From: Streptacidiphilus anmyonensis
GTDB taxonomy: Bacteria; Actinomycetota; Actinomycetes; Streptomycetales; Streptomycetaceae
Reading direction: 5' to 3'
DNA length: 64,000 nucleotides
Assembly: GCF_000787855.1 (NCBI RefSeq)
Contig: NZ_BBPQ01000010.1
Coordinates: 1-64,000, forward strand
Shown: piece after piece, positions 36,830-46,165 of the stretch
How positions within the stretch are numbered: the stretch's first letter is position 1
Layout: each line of letters begins with the position of its first letter
The notes under the pieces: generated by a model
Seen by the model: the letters and a program-made list of their open reading frames with translations, nothing else
The model's database searches: none
Told to the model about the DNA's origin: nothing
Position numbers and translations under genes: made by a program

Positions 36830-37039
36830 GGTTCCACTCCCAAGTTTCGAAGGGGGTTGGGGTGGGGCGGCCGGCCTGGGTGACCCGCTAGGTGGGGAAA
36901 CAGGGGACGGTGCGGCGCGCTTTACGGGTGGTGCTGCCGGGTGGTCACTGGCCTCGGCGAAGGCGTCGTGCCGGCTGGTGCGGGGTACATCGTTTTCTTT
37001 CCGTGGTGCCTTGCGGTGCCTTGTGGTGCGTTTCGGGTG

Positions 37040-37093
37040 ACCCCGGGGCGGGGCGGCGGGAAGACCTGACATGGCTGTGCCCTGCCCCGGGGT
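37040..37093. terminator. Terminator after the xdh operon
   Basis: ACCCCGGGGC (37040-37049) pairs with GCCCCGGGGT (37084-37093) around a 34-nt G-rich loop, 17 bp past the xdh large-subunit stop. The remaining 210 bp up to the permease start contain short TGCCTTG/GGTG direct repeats but no gene. Confidence 0.6.
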
Positions 37094-37109
37094 GGTCTGT
37101 GACGTCCTG

Positions 37110-39467
37110 TTACTCCCCGGTGCCCGTCAGGTGCTCGGGGCGGACCGGTACCCGGTTCAGCGCGAGACCCGTGGCGGCTCGGATGGCCGCGACCACGGCC
37201 GGGGTGGACGAGAGGGTGGGCGCCTCGCCGACGCCGCGCAGCCCGTAGGGGGCGTGCTCGTCGGCGAGTTCGAGGACCTCCACCGGCATCGGCGGAGTGT
37301 CCAGGATGGTCGGGATGAGGTAGTCGGTGAAGGACGGGTTCCTGACCTTGCCGTCCTTGACGACGATCTCCTCCATCACCGCGAGGCCGAGCCCCTGGGT
37401 GGAGCCGCCCTGGATCTGGCCGACCACGGAGAGCGGGTTGAGCGCCTTGCCCACGTCCTGGGCGGCGGCCAGTTCGACCACCTTGACCAGGCCCAGCTCC
37501 ACGTCCACGTCCACCACCGCGCGGTGGGCGCAGAAGGTGTACTGGACGTGGCCGAAGCCCTGGCCGGTCTCCTTGTCGAAGGGGACGGTCGGCCGGTGGT
37601 GGTGCTCGCGGGTCAGGTCGATCGCCGTGTCACCGAGCAGGTCCGCGATCGGGACCAGGACCCCGGCGGAGGCGGAGACGACCTTGCCGCCGACCAGGGA
37701 CAGGTCGTTGTAGTCCCAGCCGTAGCGCTTGCGGCCGAGCGCGACCAGCTCGTTGCGGACCGCCTCGCAGGCGAGCTTGACGGCGCCGCCGGTCATGTAG
37801 GTCTGCCGCGAGGCGGAGGTCGAACCGGCCGATCCCACCTCGGTGTTGGCGGGGTGGATGGTGACCTGCTCGACGCCGAGCTCGGTACGGGCGATCTGGC
37901 CGTGGACGGTGACGCCGCCCTGCCCGACCTCGGCCATGGCCGTGTGCACCATGGCGACCGGCTCGCCGCCGATGACCTCCAGGCGCACCCGGGCGGTGGA
38001 GTAGTCGTCGAAGCCCTCGGAGAAGCCCACGTTCTTGATGCCGACCGCGTAGCCGACGCCGCGCACGATGCCCTCGCCGTGCGAGGTGTTGGACAGCGCG
38101 CCGGGGATGTCGCGGACGTCCAGGTGGGTGGTGTCCAGCTCCTGCGGGAGCGGCAGCGCCTTGACGCGGCGCAGCAGGTCGGCGACGGGGGCCGGGGCGT
38201 CGATCTCCTGGCCGGTCGGCATGATCGAGCCCTGCTCGACGGCGTTGATCTGACGCAGCTCCACCGGGTCCATGCCGAGCTCGGCGGCCAGCTTGTCCAT
38301 CTGCGCCTCGTAGGCGAAGCAGGCCTGGACCGCGCCGAAGCCGCGCATCGCGCCGCAGGACGGGTTGTTGGAGTAGAGGGCGACGGCGAGCATGTTGACG
38401 TTCGGCACCTCGTAGGGGCCCATGCCCAGGGAGGCCGCGTTGCCGACGACGGCGGGGGAGGCGGAGGCGTAGGCGCCGCCGTCCAGCACGATGCGGGCGT
38501 CGCAGTAGACCAGCTTGCCGTCGCGGGTCGCGCCGTGCTCGTAGGTGAGCTTGGCGGGGTGGCGGTGCACGTGGCCGAAGAAGGACTCCTCGCGGGAGTA
38601 CACGATCTTGACGGGCTTTCCGGTGCGCTGCGCCAGCAGGCAGGCGTGGATCTGCATCGACAGGTCCTCGCGGCCGCCGAACGCGCCGCCGACGCCGGCG
38701 AGGGTGAGCCGCACCTTGTTCTCGGGCAGGCCGAGGACGGGCGCGATCTGCTCGCGGTCCACGTGCAGCCACTGGGTGGCGATGTAGAGGTCGACGCCGC
38801 CGTCCTCGGCGGGCACGGCGAGGCCGGACTCCGGGCCGAGGAAGGCCTGGTCCTGCATGCCGACCACGTAGTCGCCCTTGATGACGACGTCGGCCAGCGC
38901 ACGCACCTCGTCGGTGACGCCCAGACCGGAGATCAGCTTCTGCGAGTGGACGACGTTGCCGGAGGCGTGGCCCTTGTACTCGTCCGGCTCGTGCACGTAC
39001 CCGTAGGTCTCCGGGTCGAGGCACTGCTCCTCGGTGGTGATGGTCGGCAGGATCTCGTACTCGACCTTGATCTTGGCCAGCGCGCGGCGGGCCGTCTCCG
39101 GGTGGTCCGCGGCGACGATGGCGATGGCCTCGCCGTGGTAGCGGATCTTGCCCATGGCCAGCGCCGGCTGGTCCTTGATCTCCAGGCCGTAGTACTTGGC
39201 GCCGGGGATGTCCTCGTGCGTCATCACGGCCTCGACGCCGGGGTGCTTCACGGCCTCGGAGATGTCGACGGAGAGGATGCGCGCGTGGGCGTGCGGCGAG
39301 CGCAGCGCCATGCCCCAGAGCATGTTCTCGTGCCACATGTCCGAGGAGTAGGCGAACTCGCCCCTGACCTTCAGGATGCCGTCCGGGCGCAGCGGCGAGC
39401 CGCCGATGCCGTCCGGATGGGCGGTGGTGATGTTCTGGAGGTTCTTCTCGGTGCGGATCGTGCTCAC
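37110..39467 (-). CDS. Xanthine dehydrogenase, molybdopterin-binding subunit
   Basis: The 785-aa large subunit of the molybdenum hydroxylase oxidises hypoxanthine and xanthine to urate. Motifs: GEFAYSSDMW (N-terminal domain), QDQAFLGPESGLA, QWLHVDREQIAPVLGLP, VGGAFGGREDLSMQ (cofactor binding), AMRGFGAVQACFAYE (substrate Arg), GVGYAVGIKNVGFSEG, MAEVGQGG, and near the C-terminus YGLRGVGEAPTLSSTPAVV, where GVGEAP holds the catalytic Glu. The GTG start at 39467 overlaps the TGA of the 2Fe-2S subunit (GTGA), indicating coupling. The window also provides MoaA, a MocA-like protein and XdhC for cofactor supply. Confidence 0.95.
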   Translation of the reverse strand: MSTIRTEKNLQNITTAHPDGIGGSPLRPDGILKVRGEFAYSSDMWHENMLWGMALRSPHAHARILSVDISEAVKHPGVEAVMTHEDIPGAKYYGLEIKDQPALAMGKIRYHGEAIAIVAADHPETARRALAKIKVEYEILPTITTEEQCLDPETYGYVHEPDEYKGHASGNVVHSQKLISGLGVTDEVRALADVVIKGDYVVGMQDQAFLGPESGLAVPAEDGGVDLYIATQWLHVDREQIAPVLGLPENKVRLTLAGVGGAFGGREDLSMQIHACLLAQRTGKPVKIVYSREESFFGHVHRHPAKLTYEHGATRDGKLVYCDARIVLDGGAYASASPAVVGNAASLGMGPYEVPNVNMLAVALYSNNPSCGAMRGFGAVQACFAYEAQMDKLAAELGMDPVELRQINAVEQGSIMPTGQEIDAPAPVADLLRRVKALPLPQELDTTHLDVRDIPGALSNTSHGEGIVRGVGYAVGIKNVGFSEGFDDYSTARVRLEVIGGEPVAMVHTAMAEVGQGGVTVHGQIARTELGVEQVTIHPANTEVGSAGSTSASRQTYMTGGAVKLACEAVRNELVALGRKRYGWDYNDLSLVGGKVVSASAGVLVPIADLLGDTAIDLTREHHHRPTVPFDKETGQGFGHVQYTFCAHRAVVDVDVELGLVKVVELAAAQDVGKALNPLSVVGQIQGGSTQGLGLAVMEEIVVKDGKVRNPSFTDYLIPTILDTPPMPVEVLELADEHAPYGLRGVGEAPTLSSTPAVVAAIRAATGLALNRVPVRPEHLTGTGE

Positions 39468-39952
39468 TGGGACACCTCCGAGCTCGAACACTTGCGGGCC
39501 GAGGCGAGGCGGACGGCGTCCATGATCTTCTCGTAACCGGTGCAGCGGCACAGGTTGCCGGAGAGGGCCTCGCGGATGTCGTTGTCGCTGGGCTGCGGGT
39601 TGCGCTCCAGCAGGTCGTGGGACTGCACCAGCAGACCCGGGGTGCAGAAGCCGCACTGCACGGCGCCCGCGTCGACGAACGCCTGCTGCACCTCGTCCAG
39701 GCCGCCCTCCGGGTCGGCCAGGCCCTCGACGGTGCGGACCTCGCGGTCCTGCACCTGGCCGGCCGCGACCAGACAGGAGCAGACCGGGGCGCCGTCGAGG
39801 TACACGGTGCAGCTGCCGCACTCGCCCTGCTCGCAGGCGTTCTTGGAGCCCGGCAGGCCCAGACGCTCGCGCAGCATGAACAGGAGGCTCTCGCCCTCCC
39901 AGACGTCGTCCGCCTCGACCTCGCGGCCGTTGGCGGTGAAGGTCACCCTCAT
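39464..39952 (-). CDS. Xanthine dehydrogenase, 2Fe-2S subunit
   Basis: The 162-aa subunit carries two [2Fe-2S] clusters. The N-terminal ferredoxin domain has NACEQGECGSCTVYLDG (residues about 38-54) with a further Cys in APVCSC. The helical C-terminal domain has QCGFCTPGLL (about 100-109) and NLCRCTGYEKI (about 134-144). It passes electrons from Mo to FAD. ATG overlaps the FAD-subunit TGA (ATGA) and its own TGA overlaps the large-subunit GTG, so all three are translationally coupled. A Ser/Cys C-terminal tail beyond the family consensus is present. Confidence 0.96.
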   Translation of the reverse strand: MRVTFTANGREVEADDVWEGESLLFMLRERLGLPGSKNACEQGECGSCTVYLDGAPVCSCLVAAGQVQDREVRTVEGLADPEGGLDEVQQAFVDAGAVQCGFCTPGLLVQSHDLLERNPQPSDNDIREALSGNLCRCTGYEKIMDAVRLASARKCSSSEVSQ

Positions 39953-40854
39953 GCTGCGCTCCTCAGGGACTGCGTGTACTCGTTCCAGGTCCAGGTCAGG
40001 GTCCGCCGGGCCATGACCGCCAGCGCGTGGCGGCGGTAGGCGGCGGTCCCGCGGACGTCGTCGATCGGCGACGCGGCGGCGGCGACCAGCTCACCGAAGC
40101 GCTGGATCGCGGCCGGGCCGATCAGGCCGCCCGACTGCCACAGACCGCGCTCGGCCAGCTCGCCGGCGATGAACTCCTCGGCCTCCACCGCGCGGCGCGG
40201 CGTGGGGGCGGCCGAGCCGATGCCGGTGCCGACCGTGCCGTTCTTGGGGTGCAGCGCGATGCCGAAGGCGCACACCGCGATGACCATCGCGTTGCGGGTG
40301 CCGATCTTCGAGAACTGCTGCGGGCCGTCGGCCACGGGGATGCGGACGGCGCGGATCAGCTCGTCCGGCTCCAGGCTGTTGCGCTTGACGCCGACGTAGA
40401 ACTCGTCGATCGGGATCAGCCGGGTGCCGCGCACGGACTCGGCCTCGACCAGGACGTCACGTCCGGCGGCGAGCAGCGCGGGGTGCGCGTCGCCGGCGGG
40501 CGAGGCGCCGCCGAGGTTGCCGCCGACGCTGCCGCGGTTGCGGATCTGGGGGGACCCGACGGTGTTGCCGGCCAGCGCGAGCCCGGGCAGCTCGGCGCTC
40601 AGTTCGCGGGTGATCCGGGTGTAGGGGACCGCGGCGCCGAGCCGGATCACCTCGCCCTCCTGGCCCTCGTAACGGCCGGACTCCCATGCGGTCAGCTCGC
40701 TGATCCGGTTCAGGTCCAACAGGGCGGACGGGCGGTGACGGTCGAAGTTGAGCTCGACCATCACGTCCGTACCGCCGGAGATCGGCAGTGCGGACGGGTG
40801 CTCGGCCTTCGCCGCGAGTGCCTCGTCCCAAGTGGCGGGCCGCAGGAACTCCAT
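39949..40854 (-). CDS. Xanthine dehydrogenase, FAD-binding subunit
   Basis: The 301-aa subunit binds FAD (CO-dehydrogenase flavoprotein type): PISGGTDVMVELNF (residues about 24-37) and GNTVGSPQIRNRGSVGGNLGGASPAGD (cited as GNTVGSPQIRNRG and SVGGNLGGASPAGD; about 96-122) are the FAD-contacting loops. It is the first gene of the xdh operon, with GAAGGAG before the ATG at 40854. About 88 bp upstream is a dyad GCCGTCAG-TCA-CTGATGGC (40942-40960), a possible operator, perhaps for the PucR protein at 43.4 kb or an unlinked regulator. No ureide-type operator is present, so control differs from the uricase and allantoin genes. Confidence 0.95.
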   Translation of the reverse strand: MEFLRPATWDEALAAKAEHPSALPISGGTDVMVELNFDRHRPSALLDLNRISELTAWESGRYEGQEGEVIRLGAAVPYTRITRELSAELPGLALAGNTVGSPQIRNRGSVGGNLGGASPAGDAHPALLAAGRDVLVEAESVRGTRLIPIDEFYVGVKRNSLEPDELIRAVRIPVADGPQQFSKIGTRNAMVIAVCAFGIALHPKNGTVGTGIGSAAPTPRRAVEAEEFIAGELAERGLWQSGGLIGPAAIQRFGELVAAAASPIDDVRGTAAYRRHALAVMARRTLTWTWNEYTQSLRSAA

Positions 40855-40941
40855 GCGGGTGACTCCTTCGGTGGGTACGACGAGCTATGCGTGGGGAGGT
40901 GCAAGGGGAGGTGTGAGCAGTACACAATTCGCAGGTGGTGT

Positions 40942-40960
40942 GCCGTCAGTCACTGATGGC
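40942..40960. promoter_or_regulatory. Dyad upstream of the xdh operon
   Basis: GCCGTCAG-TCA-CTGATGGC, 8-bp arms with one mismatch, between the divergent xdh and M3 peptidase genes. The rest of this 257-bp gap shows no convincing gene. Confidence 0.5.
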
Positions 40961-41111
40961 ATGAGCCGCGCCGCCGAGCCCACCCGGATGGCTGTACGTT
41001 TCTCCAACGGGCGGCGAACGGCACACGGCCTGCGGATGGAGCCCGCCGGGTCGGCGACCGGTTGCGAAAAGACCCGGCGGTACTGCCACCCCGCGGCGTA
41101 GTGTCTGACCT

Positions 41112-43139
41112 GTGACACAGCCCACGTCGAACCCGTTCCTGCAGCCCAGCACGCTTCCCTTCGAGCTTCCGCCGTTCGCGGAGATCGAGGAGGCCCACTA
41201 CCTGCCCGCCTTCGATGCCGGCATGGCCGAGCAGCTCGCGGAGATCGCCGAGATCACGGCGAACCCCGAAGCGGCCACCTTCGAGAACACCCTCGTCGCC
41301 CTGGAGCGCACCGGACAGCTGTTGCGCCGGGTGAGTCTGGTGTTCTTCAACAAAGTCTCCTCCGATTCCACGCCCGTGCTGCGCGAGCTCGACGCCGAGA
41401 TCACCCCCCGCCTCGCCGCGCACACCGACGCGATCCAGCTCGACCCCGCCCTCTTCGCCCGCATCGACGCCGTCCACGCCCGCCGCGACGAGCTCGACCT
41501 GGACCAGGCCGACCTGCGCCTGCTGGAGCGCTGGCACGCCCGCCTCGTCCGCGGCGGCGCCCGCCTCGACGAGGCCGGCCAGGCCCGTCTGCGCGAGCTC
41601 AACGCCGAGCTGGCCGCCCTCGGGACCACCTTCGAGCAGAACCTCTTCGCCGCCACCCGCGCCGCCGCCCTGGTCCTGGACAGCGCCGAGGAACTGGCCG
41701 GCCTGCCGGACGGCGCGGTGGCCGCCGCCGCGGAGAACGCCAAGGCCCTCGGCCACGACGGCAAGTACGTGCTCAGCCTGAAGAGCTTCAGCAACCAGAC
41801 CGAGCTCGCCTCGCTCACCGACCCGAAGCTGCGGGCCCGCCTGCTGGAGGCCTCGCTCGCCCGCGGCATCCAGGACAACGGACCGCTCGCCGTCCAGATG
41901 GCGCAGCTGCGCGCCGAGCGGGCGCGACTGCTGGGCTTCCCCTCGCACGCGGCCTACGAGGTCGCCGACCAGACGGCCGGCACCACCGACGCCGTCGACT
42001 CGATGCTCGGCCGCCTCGTCGGCCCGGCCGTCGCCAACGCCGACCGCGAGGGCGCGGCGCTGGCCGAGACGGCCGGCGTGCCCGGCGTCGAGGCGTCCGA
42101 TTGGCAGTACCTCTCGGAGCAGGTCCGCAAGGAGCGCTACGACGTGGACGGCGCGCAGATGCGCCCGTACCTCGAGCTCGAGTCGGTGCTGCACCGCGGC
42201 GTCTTCCACGCCGCCGGCCTGGTCTACGGCCTCACCTTCCACGAGCGGCCGGAGCTCGTCGCCCACCACCCCGACGCCCGCGTCTTCGAGGTCCGCGAGG
42301 CCGACGGGCGGCCGGTCGGCCTGTACATCGGCGACTACTTCGCCCGCGAGTCCAAGCGCGGCGGCGCCTGGATGACGGAGTACGTCCAGCAGTCGCACCT
42401 GCTCGGCCAGCTCCCGGTGGTCACCAACGACCTCAACATCGCCAAGCCCCCGGCCGGCGAACCGTGCCTGCTCAGCTGGGACGAGGTGCGCACGCTCTTC
42501 CACGAGTTCGGCCACGCGCTGCACGGCCTCTTCTCCGACGTGAAGTACCCCTCCCAGTGGATGGAGGTGCCGCGCGACTTCGTCGAGTACCCCTCGCAGG
42601 TCAACGAGATGTGGCAGGAGTGGCCCGAGGTCCTCCAGAACTACGCCCGCCACGTCGAGACCGGCGAGCCGATGTCGCCCGCGCTGGTCGAGCGGGTCCG
42701 TGAGGCCCAGAACTTCGGCGAGGGCTTCCGCACCGTCGAGTACCTGGCCGCCGCCCTGCTGGACTGGGCCTGGCACACCACCCCCGACGGCGAGGGCGCC
42801 GGCGACGCGGAGGCCTTCGAGGCGGCCGCGCTCCAGCGCTACGGTCTGGCCCACCCCTCCATCCCGCCGCGCTACCGCACCGGCTACTTCGCCCACGTCT
42901 TCGCCGGCGGCCACTACGCCGCGGGCTACTACGGCTACATCTGGTCCGAGGTCCTGGACGCGGACACGGTGGAGTGGTTCAAGGAGTCCGACCGTCCGGT
43001 CCGCGAGAGCGGCGAGATCTTCCGCCGCACCCTCCTGGCCCCGGGCGGCACCGAGGACCCGCTGGCCGCGTTCGCCGCGTTCCGGGGCCGGGCCCCGGAG
43101 ATCACCCCGCTCCTCGCCCGCCGCGGGCTGCAGGGCTGA
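41112..43139 (+). CDS. M3-family metallopeptidase (dipeptidyl carboxypeptidase/oligopeptidase A type)
   Basis: The 675-aa cytoplasmic zinc peptidase degrades oligopeptides. The zinc motif HEFGH is in LFHEFGHALHGLFSDV (about residues 461-476), followed by MEVPRDFVEYPSQVNEMW, where the third ligand Glu is expected. The N-terminal helical half begins with NPFLQPSTLPFELPPF, as in Dcp/OpdA. Length fits the family (about 680). The GTG start at 41112 has no ATG competitor and overlaps no gene. It is divergent from the xdh operon and separated from pucR by a long hairpin repeat. Confidence 0.93.
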   Translation: MTQPTSNPFLQPSTLPFELPPFAEIEEAHYLPAFDAGMAEQLAEIAEITANPEAATFENTLVALERTGQLLRRVSLVFFNKVSSDSTPVLRELDAEITPRLAAHTDAIQLDPALFARIDAVHARRDELDLDQADLRLLERWHARLVRGGARLDEAGQARLRELNAELAALGTTFEQNLFAATRAAALVLDSAEELAGLPDGAVAAAAENAKALGHDGKYVLSLKSFSNQTELASLTDPKLRARLLEASLARGIQDNGPLAVQMAQLRAERARLLGFPSHAAYEVADQTAGTTDAVDSMLGRLVGPAVANADREGAALAETAGVPGVEASDWQYLSEQVRKERYDVDGAQMRPYLELESVLHRGVFHAAGLVYGLTFHERPELVAHHPDARVFEVREADGRPVGLYIGDYFARESKRGGAWMTEYVQQSHLLGQLPVVTNDLNIAKPPAGEPCLLSWDEVRTLFHEFGHALHGLFSDVKYPSQWMEVPRDFVEYPSQVNEMWQEWPEVLQNYARHVETGEPMSPALVERVREAQNFGEGFRTVEYLAAALLDWAWHTTPDGEGAGDAEAFEAAALQRYGLAHPSIPPRYRTGYFAHVFAGGHYAAGYYGYIWSEVLDADTVEWFKESDRPVRESGEIFRRTLLAPGGTEDPLAAFAAFRGRAPEITPLLARRGLQG

Positions 43140-43170
43140 GTTCCGCTCCCGCAGGCAGTCGCACCTCGCC

Positions 43171-43273
43171 AGGGGCGCGGGGAACTGCGCGACAAGCCAC
43201 CCTGAGTGGTGGGTCGCCGAACGAGCAGGACCACCGCACGCCGGTGGTTGCTCGCGCAGTTCCCCGCGCCCCT
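43171..43273. repeat. Streptomycete hairpin repeat, copy 3
   Basis: Same 103-bp layout as copy 2 at 12471: perfect 21-bp outer stem (43171-43191 with 43253-43273), inner CAAGCCACC/GGTGGTTG stem, diverged loop. It lies 31 bp after the M3 peptidase stop. Confidence 0.9.
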
Positions 43274-43324
43274 TGAGATAGTGCAACCAGAGGCGGTAGC
43301 AGACAGTCATTCACCATCTCGGCT

Positions 43325-43346
43325 GGGCGCGCGGTTCCTCGCGCCC
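43325..43346. repeat. Short GGGCGCG...CGCGCCC hairpin
   Basis: GGGCGCG-CGGTTCCT-CGCGCCC, a shorter hairpin sharing the GCGCGGTTCC / CGCGCCCCT wording of the larger repeats, 52 bp after copy 3. Confidence 0.45.
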
Positions 43347-43410
43347 CTGGGGGTTCCGGTACCGTTCCCCGGAAGCCCATCCCTTTTGCCGAGTTTCGGA
43401 GGTACCCGAC

Positions 43411-44976
43411 GTGCGGATCGGTGCGCTGCTGGCCCCCGCCGCACCGCCGATGCGGCTGCTCGCGGGGAGCGACGAGCTCGACCGCGTGGTGACCGGCGTG
43501 ATGACCACGGACCTGCGGGATCCGAGCCGGTACCTGCACGGCGGGGAGCTGGTGCTCACCGGGATGCTGTGGCGGTACGAGCCGGAGGACTCCGAGCGCT
43601 TCGTGCGCCACCTCGCCTCCGGCGGCGCCGCCGGACTCGCCGCCGGTGAGGCGGAGGTCGGGCCCGTGCCGCGGGATCTCGTCGCCGCGTGCGAGCGGCA
43701 CCGCATGCCGCTGTTCGCCGTCGGTGAGGACGTCGCGTTCGGGGCCGTCACCGAGTTCGTCAACCGTCAGGTCTCCGCCGACCGCGCCGCGGACCTCTCC
43801 GCGCTGGTCGAGCGCCACCGCATGCTCGTCTCCGCCGCCAGCGGCGCGGGCCTCGACGCCGTGCTCCAGCTCCTCGGCGGCGACGTCGACCTGGAGAGCT
43901 GGGTGCTCACCCCGACCGCCCGCCTGGTCGCCGGTCCGGTCGAGGGCATCGACGCCGCCGAGCGGGAGGCGCTGGTCCGCTCCCACCTGGAGTCGCAGCG
44001 CAGACGCAGCACGCCCGCCAGCCGCACCCGCGTCGGCGAGCGCCAGTTCTCGCTGCTGCCGGTCCCCGGCGGGACGCCGCTCGCCCAGTGGCTGCTCGCG
44101 GTCGAGGGCGACATCACCGACTGGACCGCCAAGCGCCGCCAGCTCGCGGAGAACCTCGCCGGGCTGGTCTCCGCCGAGCGGGCCCGCCGCGACGAGGGCC
44201 GCACGCTGCGCACCCGGCTCGCCGACGAGATGATCACCCTGCTCCAGCGCGACTCCGTGCCGGACGAGCTGCAGCGCGCCCTGGAGGCCGCGCACGCGAT
44301 GAGCAGCGGCCCCGAGCTGCCGCTGCCCCGCACCTGGGTGGTCGTCTCGGTCGCCGGGCAGGCGCTCGCCGAGGGGGAGGCGCGCGAGGCCGTCACCGAG
44401 GCGCTGACCGGCCTGGACGACCGCGCGCTGGTCGGCGACGACGGCGACGCGGCCGTGGTGCTGCTGCCGCAGCCGCAGGGCGAGCGGACCGCCTCCGAGG
44501 TGCTGGCCGAACTGCTCGCCCCGCTCGAGGCCGGGCTCGGCCCGGAGGGCCGGCTCACCGTCGGCGTCAGCGCGCCGGCGGACGGCGTCGGCGGGCTGCG
44601 CGGGGCGCTGGAGGAGGCCCGGCACGCCCGCCGGATCGCCTCGGCCCGCCTCGGCCGCCTGTGCGTCGCCGGCCCCGAGGAGCTCGCCTCCCACGTGCTG
44701 CTGCTGGCGGCCGTGCCGGACGAGGTGCGCCGCGCCTTCCGCTCCCGGCTGCTGGACCGCGTCATCGCCTACGACCTCGAACACCAGGCGGACCTGGTCC
44801 GCACGCTGGAGGCGTTCCTGCGCTACGACGGCTCCTGGACCCGCTGCGCCGCCGCGCTGCACGTCCACGTCAACACGCTGCGCTACCGCATCGGGCGGAT
44901 CGAGGAGCTGACCGGTCGTGACCTCTCCCGCCTGGAGGACCGGGTGGACTTCTTCCTCGCCCTCGAACTGAGCTGA
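43411..44976 (+). CDS. PucR-family transcriptional regulator
   Basis: The 521-aa regulator has an N-terminal PucR domain (residues about 5-125; LAGSDELDRVVTGVMTTDL, GGELVLTGML), a GGDEF-like middle region, and a C-terminal HTH_30 domain (about 460-518; LEAFLRYDGSWTRCAAALHVHVNTLRYRIGRIEELTGRDL, cited here by its key VHVNTLRYRIGRI). PucR proteins activate purine catabolism genes in Bacillus and occur widely in actinobacteria. Placement beside xdh and the purine permease makes these plausible targets. The GTG at 43411 follows CGGAGGTACCC. Confidence 0.9.
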   Translation: MRIGALLAPAAPPMRLLAGSDELDRVVTGVMTTDLRDPSRYLHGGELVLTGMLWRYEPEDSERFVRHLASGGAAGLAAGEAEVGPVPRDLVAACERHRMPLFAVGEDVAFGAVTEFVNRQVSADRAADLSALVERHRMLVSAASGAGLDAVLQLLGGDVDLESWVLTPTARLVAGPVEGIDAAEREALVRSHLESQRRRSTPASRTRVGERQFSLLPVPGGTPLAQWLLAVEGDITDWTAKRRQLAENLAGLVSAERARRDEGRTLRTRLADEMITLLQRDSVPDELQRALEAAHAMSSGPELPLPRTWVVVSVAGQALAEGEAREAVTEALTGLDDRALVGDDGDAAVVLLPQPQGERTASEVLAELLAPLEAGLGPEGRLTVGVSAPADGVGGLRGALEEARHARRIASARLGRLCVAGPEELASHVLLLAAVPDEVRRAFRSRLLDRVIAYDLEHQADLVRTLEAFLRYDGSWTRCAAALHVHVNTLRYRIGRIEELTGRDLSRLEDRVDFFLALELS

Positions 44977-45064
44977 GCCGTCCGAACGAGCCGAATCGCG
45001 CCGGACGCCCTCCAAGCGGCAGGATGGACGGCACTTACCAGCGCGAGCACGGATCGGACGCGAG

Positions 45065-46165
45065 TTGAGCAGCGATTACGCCGAGTACGTCCGCAGGACG
45101 GCCCTGCGCCTGCCGACGGTCGGCATCGACATCGGCGGCACGAAGATCGCCGCCGGGGTCGTCGACGGCGAGGGCCGGATCCTGGAGCAGCTGCGCACCG
45201 AGACGCCGCACAAGAGCAAGAGCCCCAAGGTCGTCGAGGACGTCATCACCGAGCTGGTCCTCGCGCTCGCCGACCGCCACGACGTCCACGCCGTCGGCAT
45301 CGGCGCGGCCGGCTTCGTCGACGCGCAGCGCGCGCGGGTCCTGTTCGCCCCCCACCTGAGCTGGCGCAACGAGCCGCTGCAGGAGGCGCTGAGCGACCGT
45401 CTGGGGCTCCCGGTCATCGTCGAGAACGACGCCAACGCCGCCGCCTGGGCGGAGTGGCGCTTCGGCGCGGGCGCGGGGGAGGAGCACCTGGTCATGGTCA
45501 ACCTCGGCACGGGCATCGGCGGCGCGATCGTGCACGGCGGCCGGCTGGAGCGCGGCCGCTACGGCATGGCGGGCGAGTTCGGCCACATGACGGTGGTGCC
45601 CGGCGGCCACCGCTGCCCGTGCGGCAACCGCGGCTGCTGGGAGCAGTACTCGTCCGGCAACGCGCTGGTGCGCGAGGCCCGCGAACTCGCGGCGGCGGAG
45701 TCGCCGGTGGCGCAGCCGCTGCTGGACCGGGTCGAGGGCGACGTCGCGTCCATCACCGGTCCGCTCGTCACGGAGGCGGCGCAGGAGGGCGACCCCTGCG
45801 CGGTGGAGCTGCTCCAGGAGATCGGCCAGTGGCTCGGCCTCGGCCTGGCCAATCTCGCGGCCGCGCTGGACCCCGGCCGCTTCGTCATCGGCGGCGGCGT
45901 CTCCGCGGCGGGCGAGCTGTTGCTCCGCCCCGCGCGCGAGGCGTACCGGCGCAACCTCACCGGCCGCGGGTTCCGCCCGGAGGCGGAGATCTTCGAGGCC
46001 GAGCTCGGCAACACGGCGGGCCTGATCGGCGCGGCGGACCTCGCCCGCGGCCGGGCGCGCCGCTTCCGCACCGTCAAGCGGGCGCGCGTGGAACGCGCGG
46101 AGCGCGTCTCCCGCACCGGCGTCGGCCGCCGCCGCACCCAGTGGTGGACCCCGCTGGAACGGTGA
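45065..46165 (+). CDS. ROK-family glucokinase-like sugar kinase
   Basis: The 366-aa ATP-dependent sugar kinase starts at a TTG (45065). The phosphate-1 motif VGIDIGGTKIAAGVV is at residues about 19-33; ENDANAAAWAEWRFGAG, NLGTGIGGAIV, the zinc-binding ROK motif GGHRCPCGNRGCWEQYSSG (about 180-198), and VIGGGVSAAGELL follow. Compared with the usual streptomycete glucokinase (about 317 aa) it has an 18-residue N-terminal and about 30-residue basic C-terminal extension rich in Arg (ARRFRTVKRARVERAERVSR). It could contribute to carbon catabolite control as Glk does; the exact sugar is not certain. Confidence 0.9.
   Translation: MSSDYAEYVRRTALRLPTVGIDIGGTKIAAGVVDGEGRILEQLRTETPHKSKSPKVVEDVITELVLALADRHDVHAVGIGAAGFVDAQRARVLFAPHLSWRNEPLQEALSDRLGLPVIVENDANAAAWAEWRFGAGAGEEHLVMVNLGTGIGGAIVHGGRLERGRYGMAGEFGHMTVVPGGHRCPCGNRGCWEQYSSGNALVREARELAAAESPVAQPLLDRVEGDVASITGPLVTEAAQEGDPCAVELLQEIGQWLGLGLANLAAALDPGRFVIGGGVSAAGELLLRPAREAYRRNLTGRGFRPEAEIFEAELGNTAGLIGAADLARGRARRFRTVKRARVERAERVSRTGVGRRRTQWWTPLER

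Noticed and set aside
37071-39536. 821-codon plus-strand open frame
   Set aside because: Antisense shadow of the xanthine dehydrogenase large subunit.
40961-41101. Possible 46-aa ORF between xdh and the M3 peptidase
   Set aside because: ATG without a ribosome-binding site, over the presumed divergent promoters; composition looks random.
40950-43310. 786-codon minus-strand open frame
   Set aside because: Antisense shadow of the M3 peptidase, which has the HEFGH motif and full family length.
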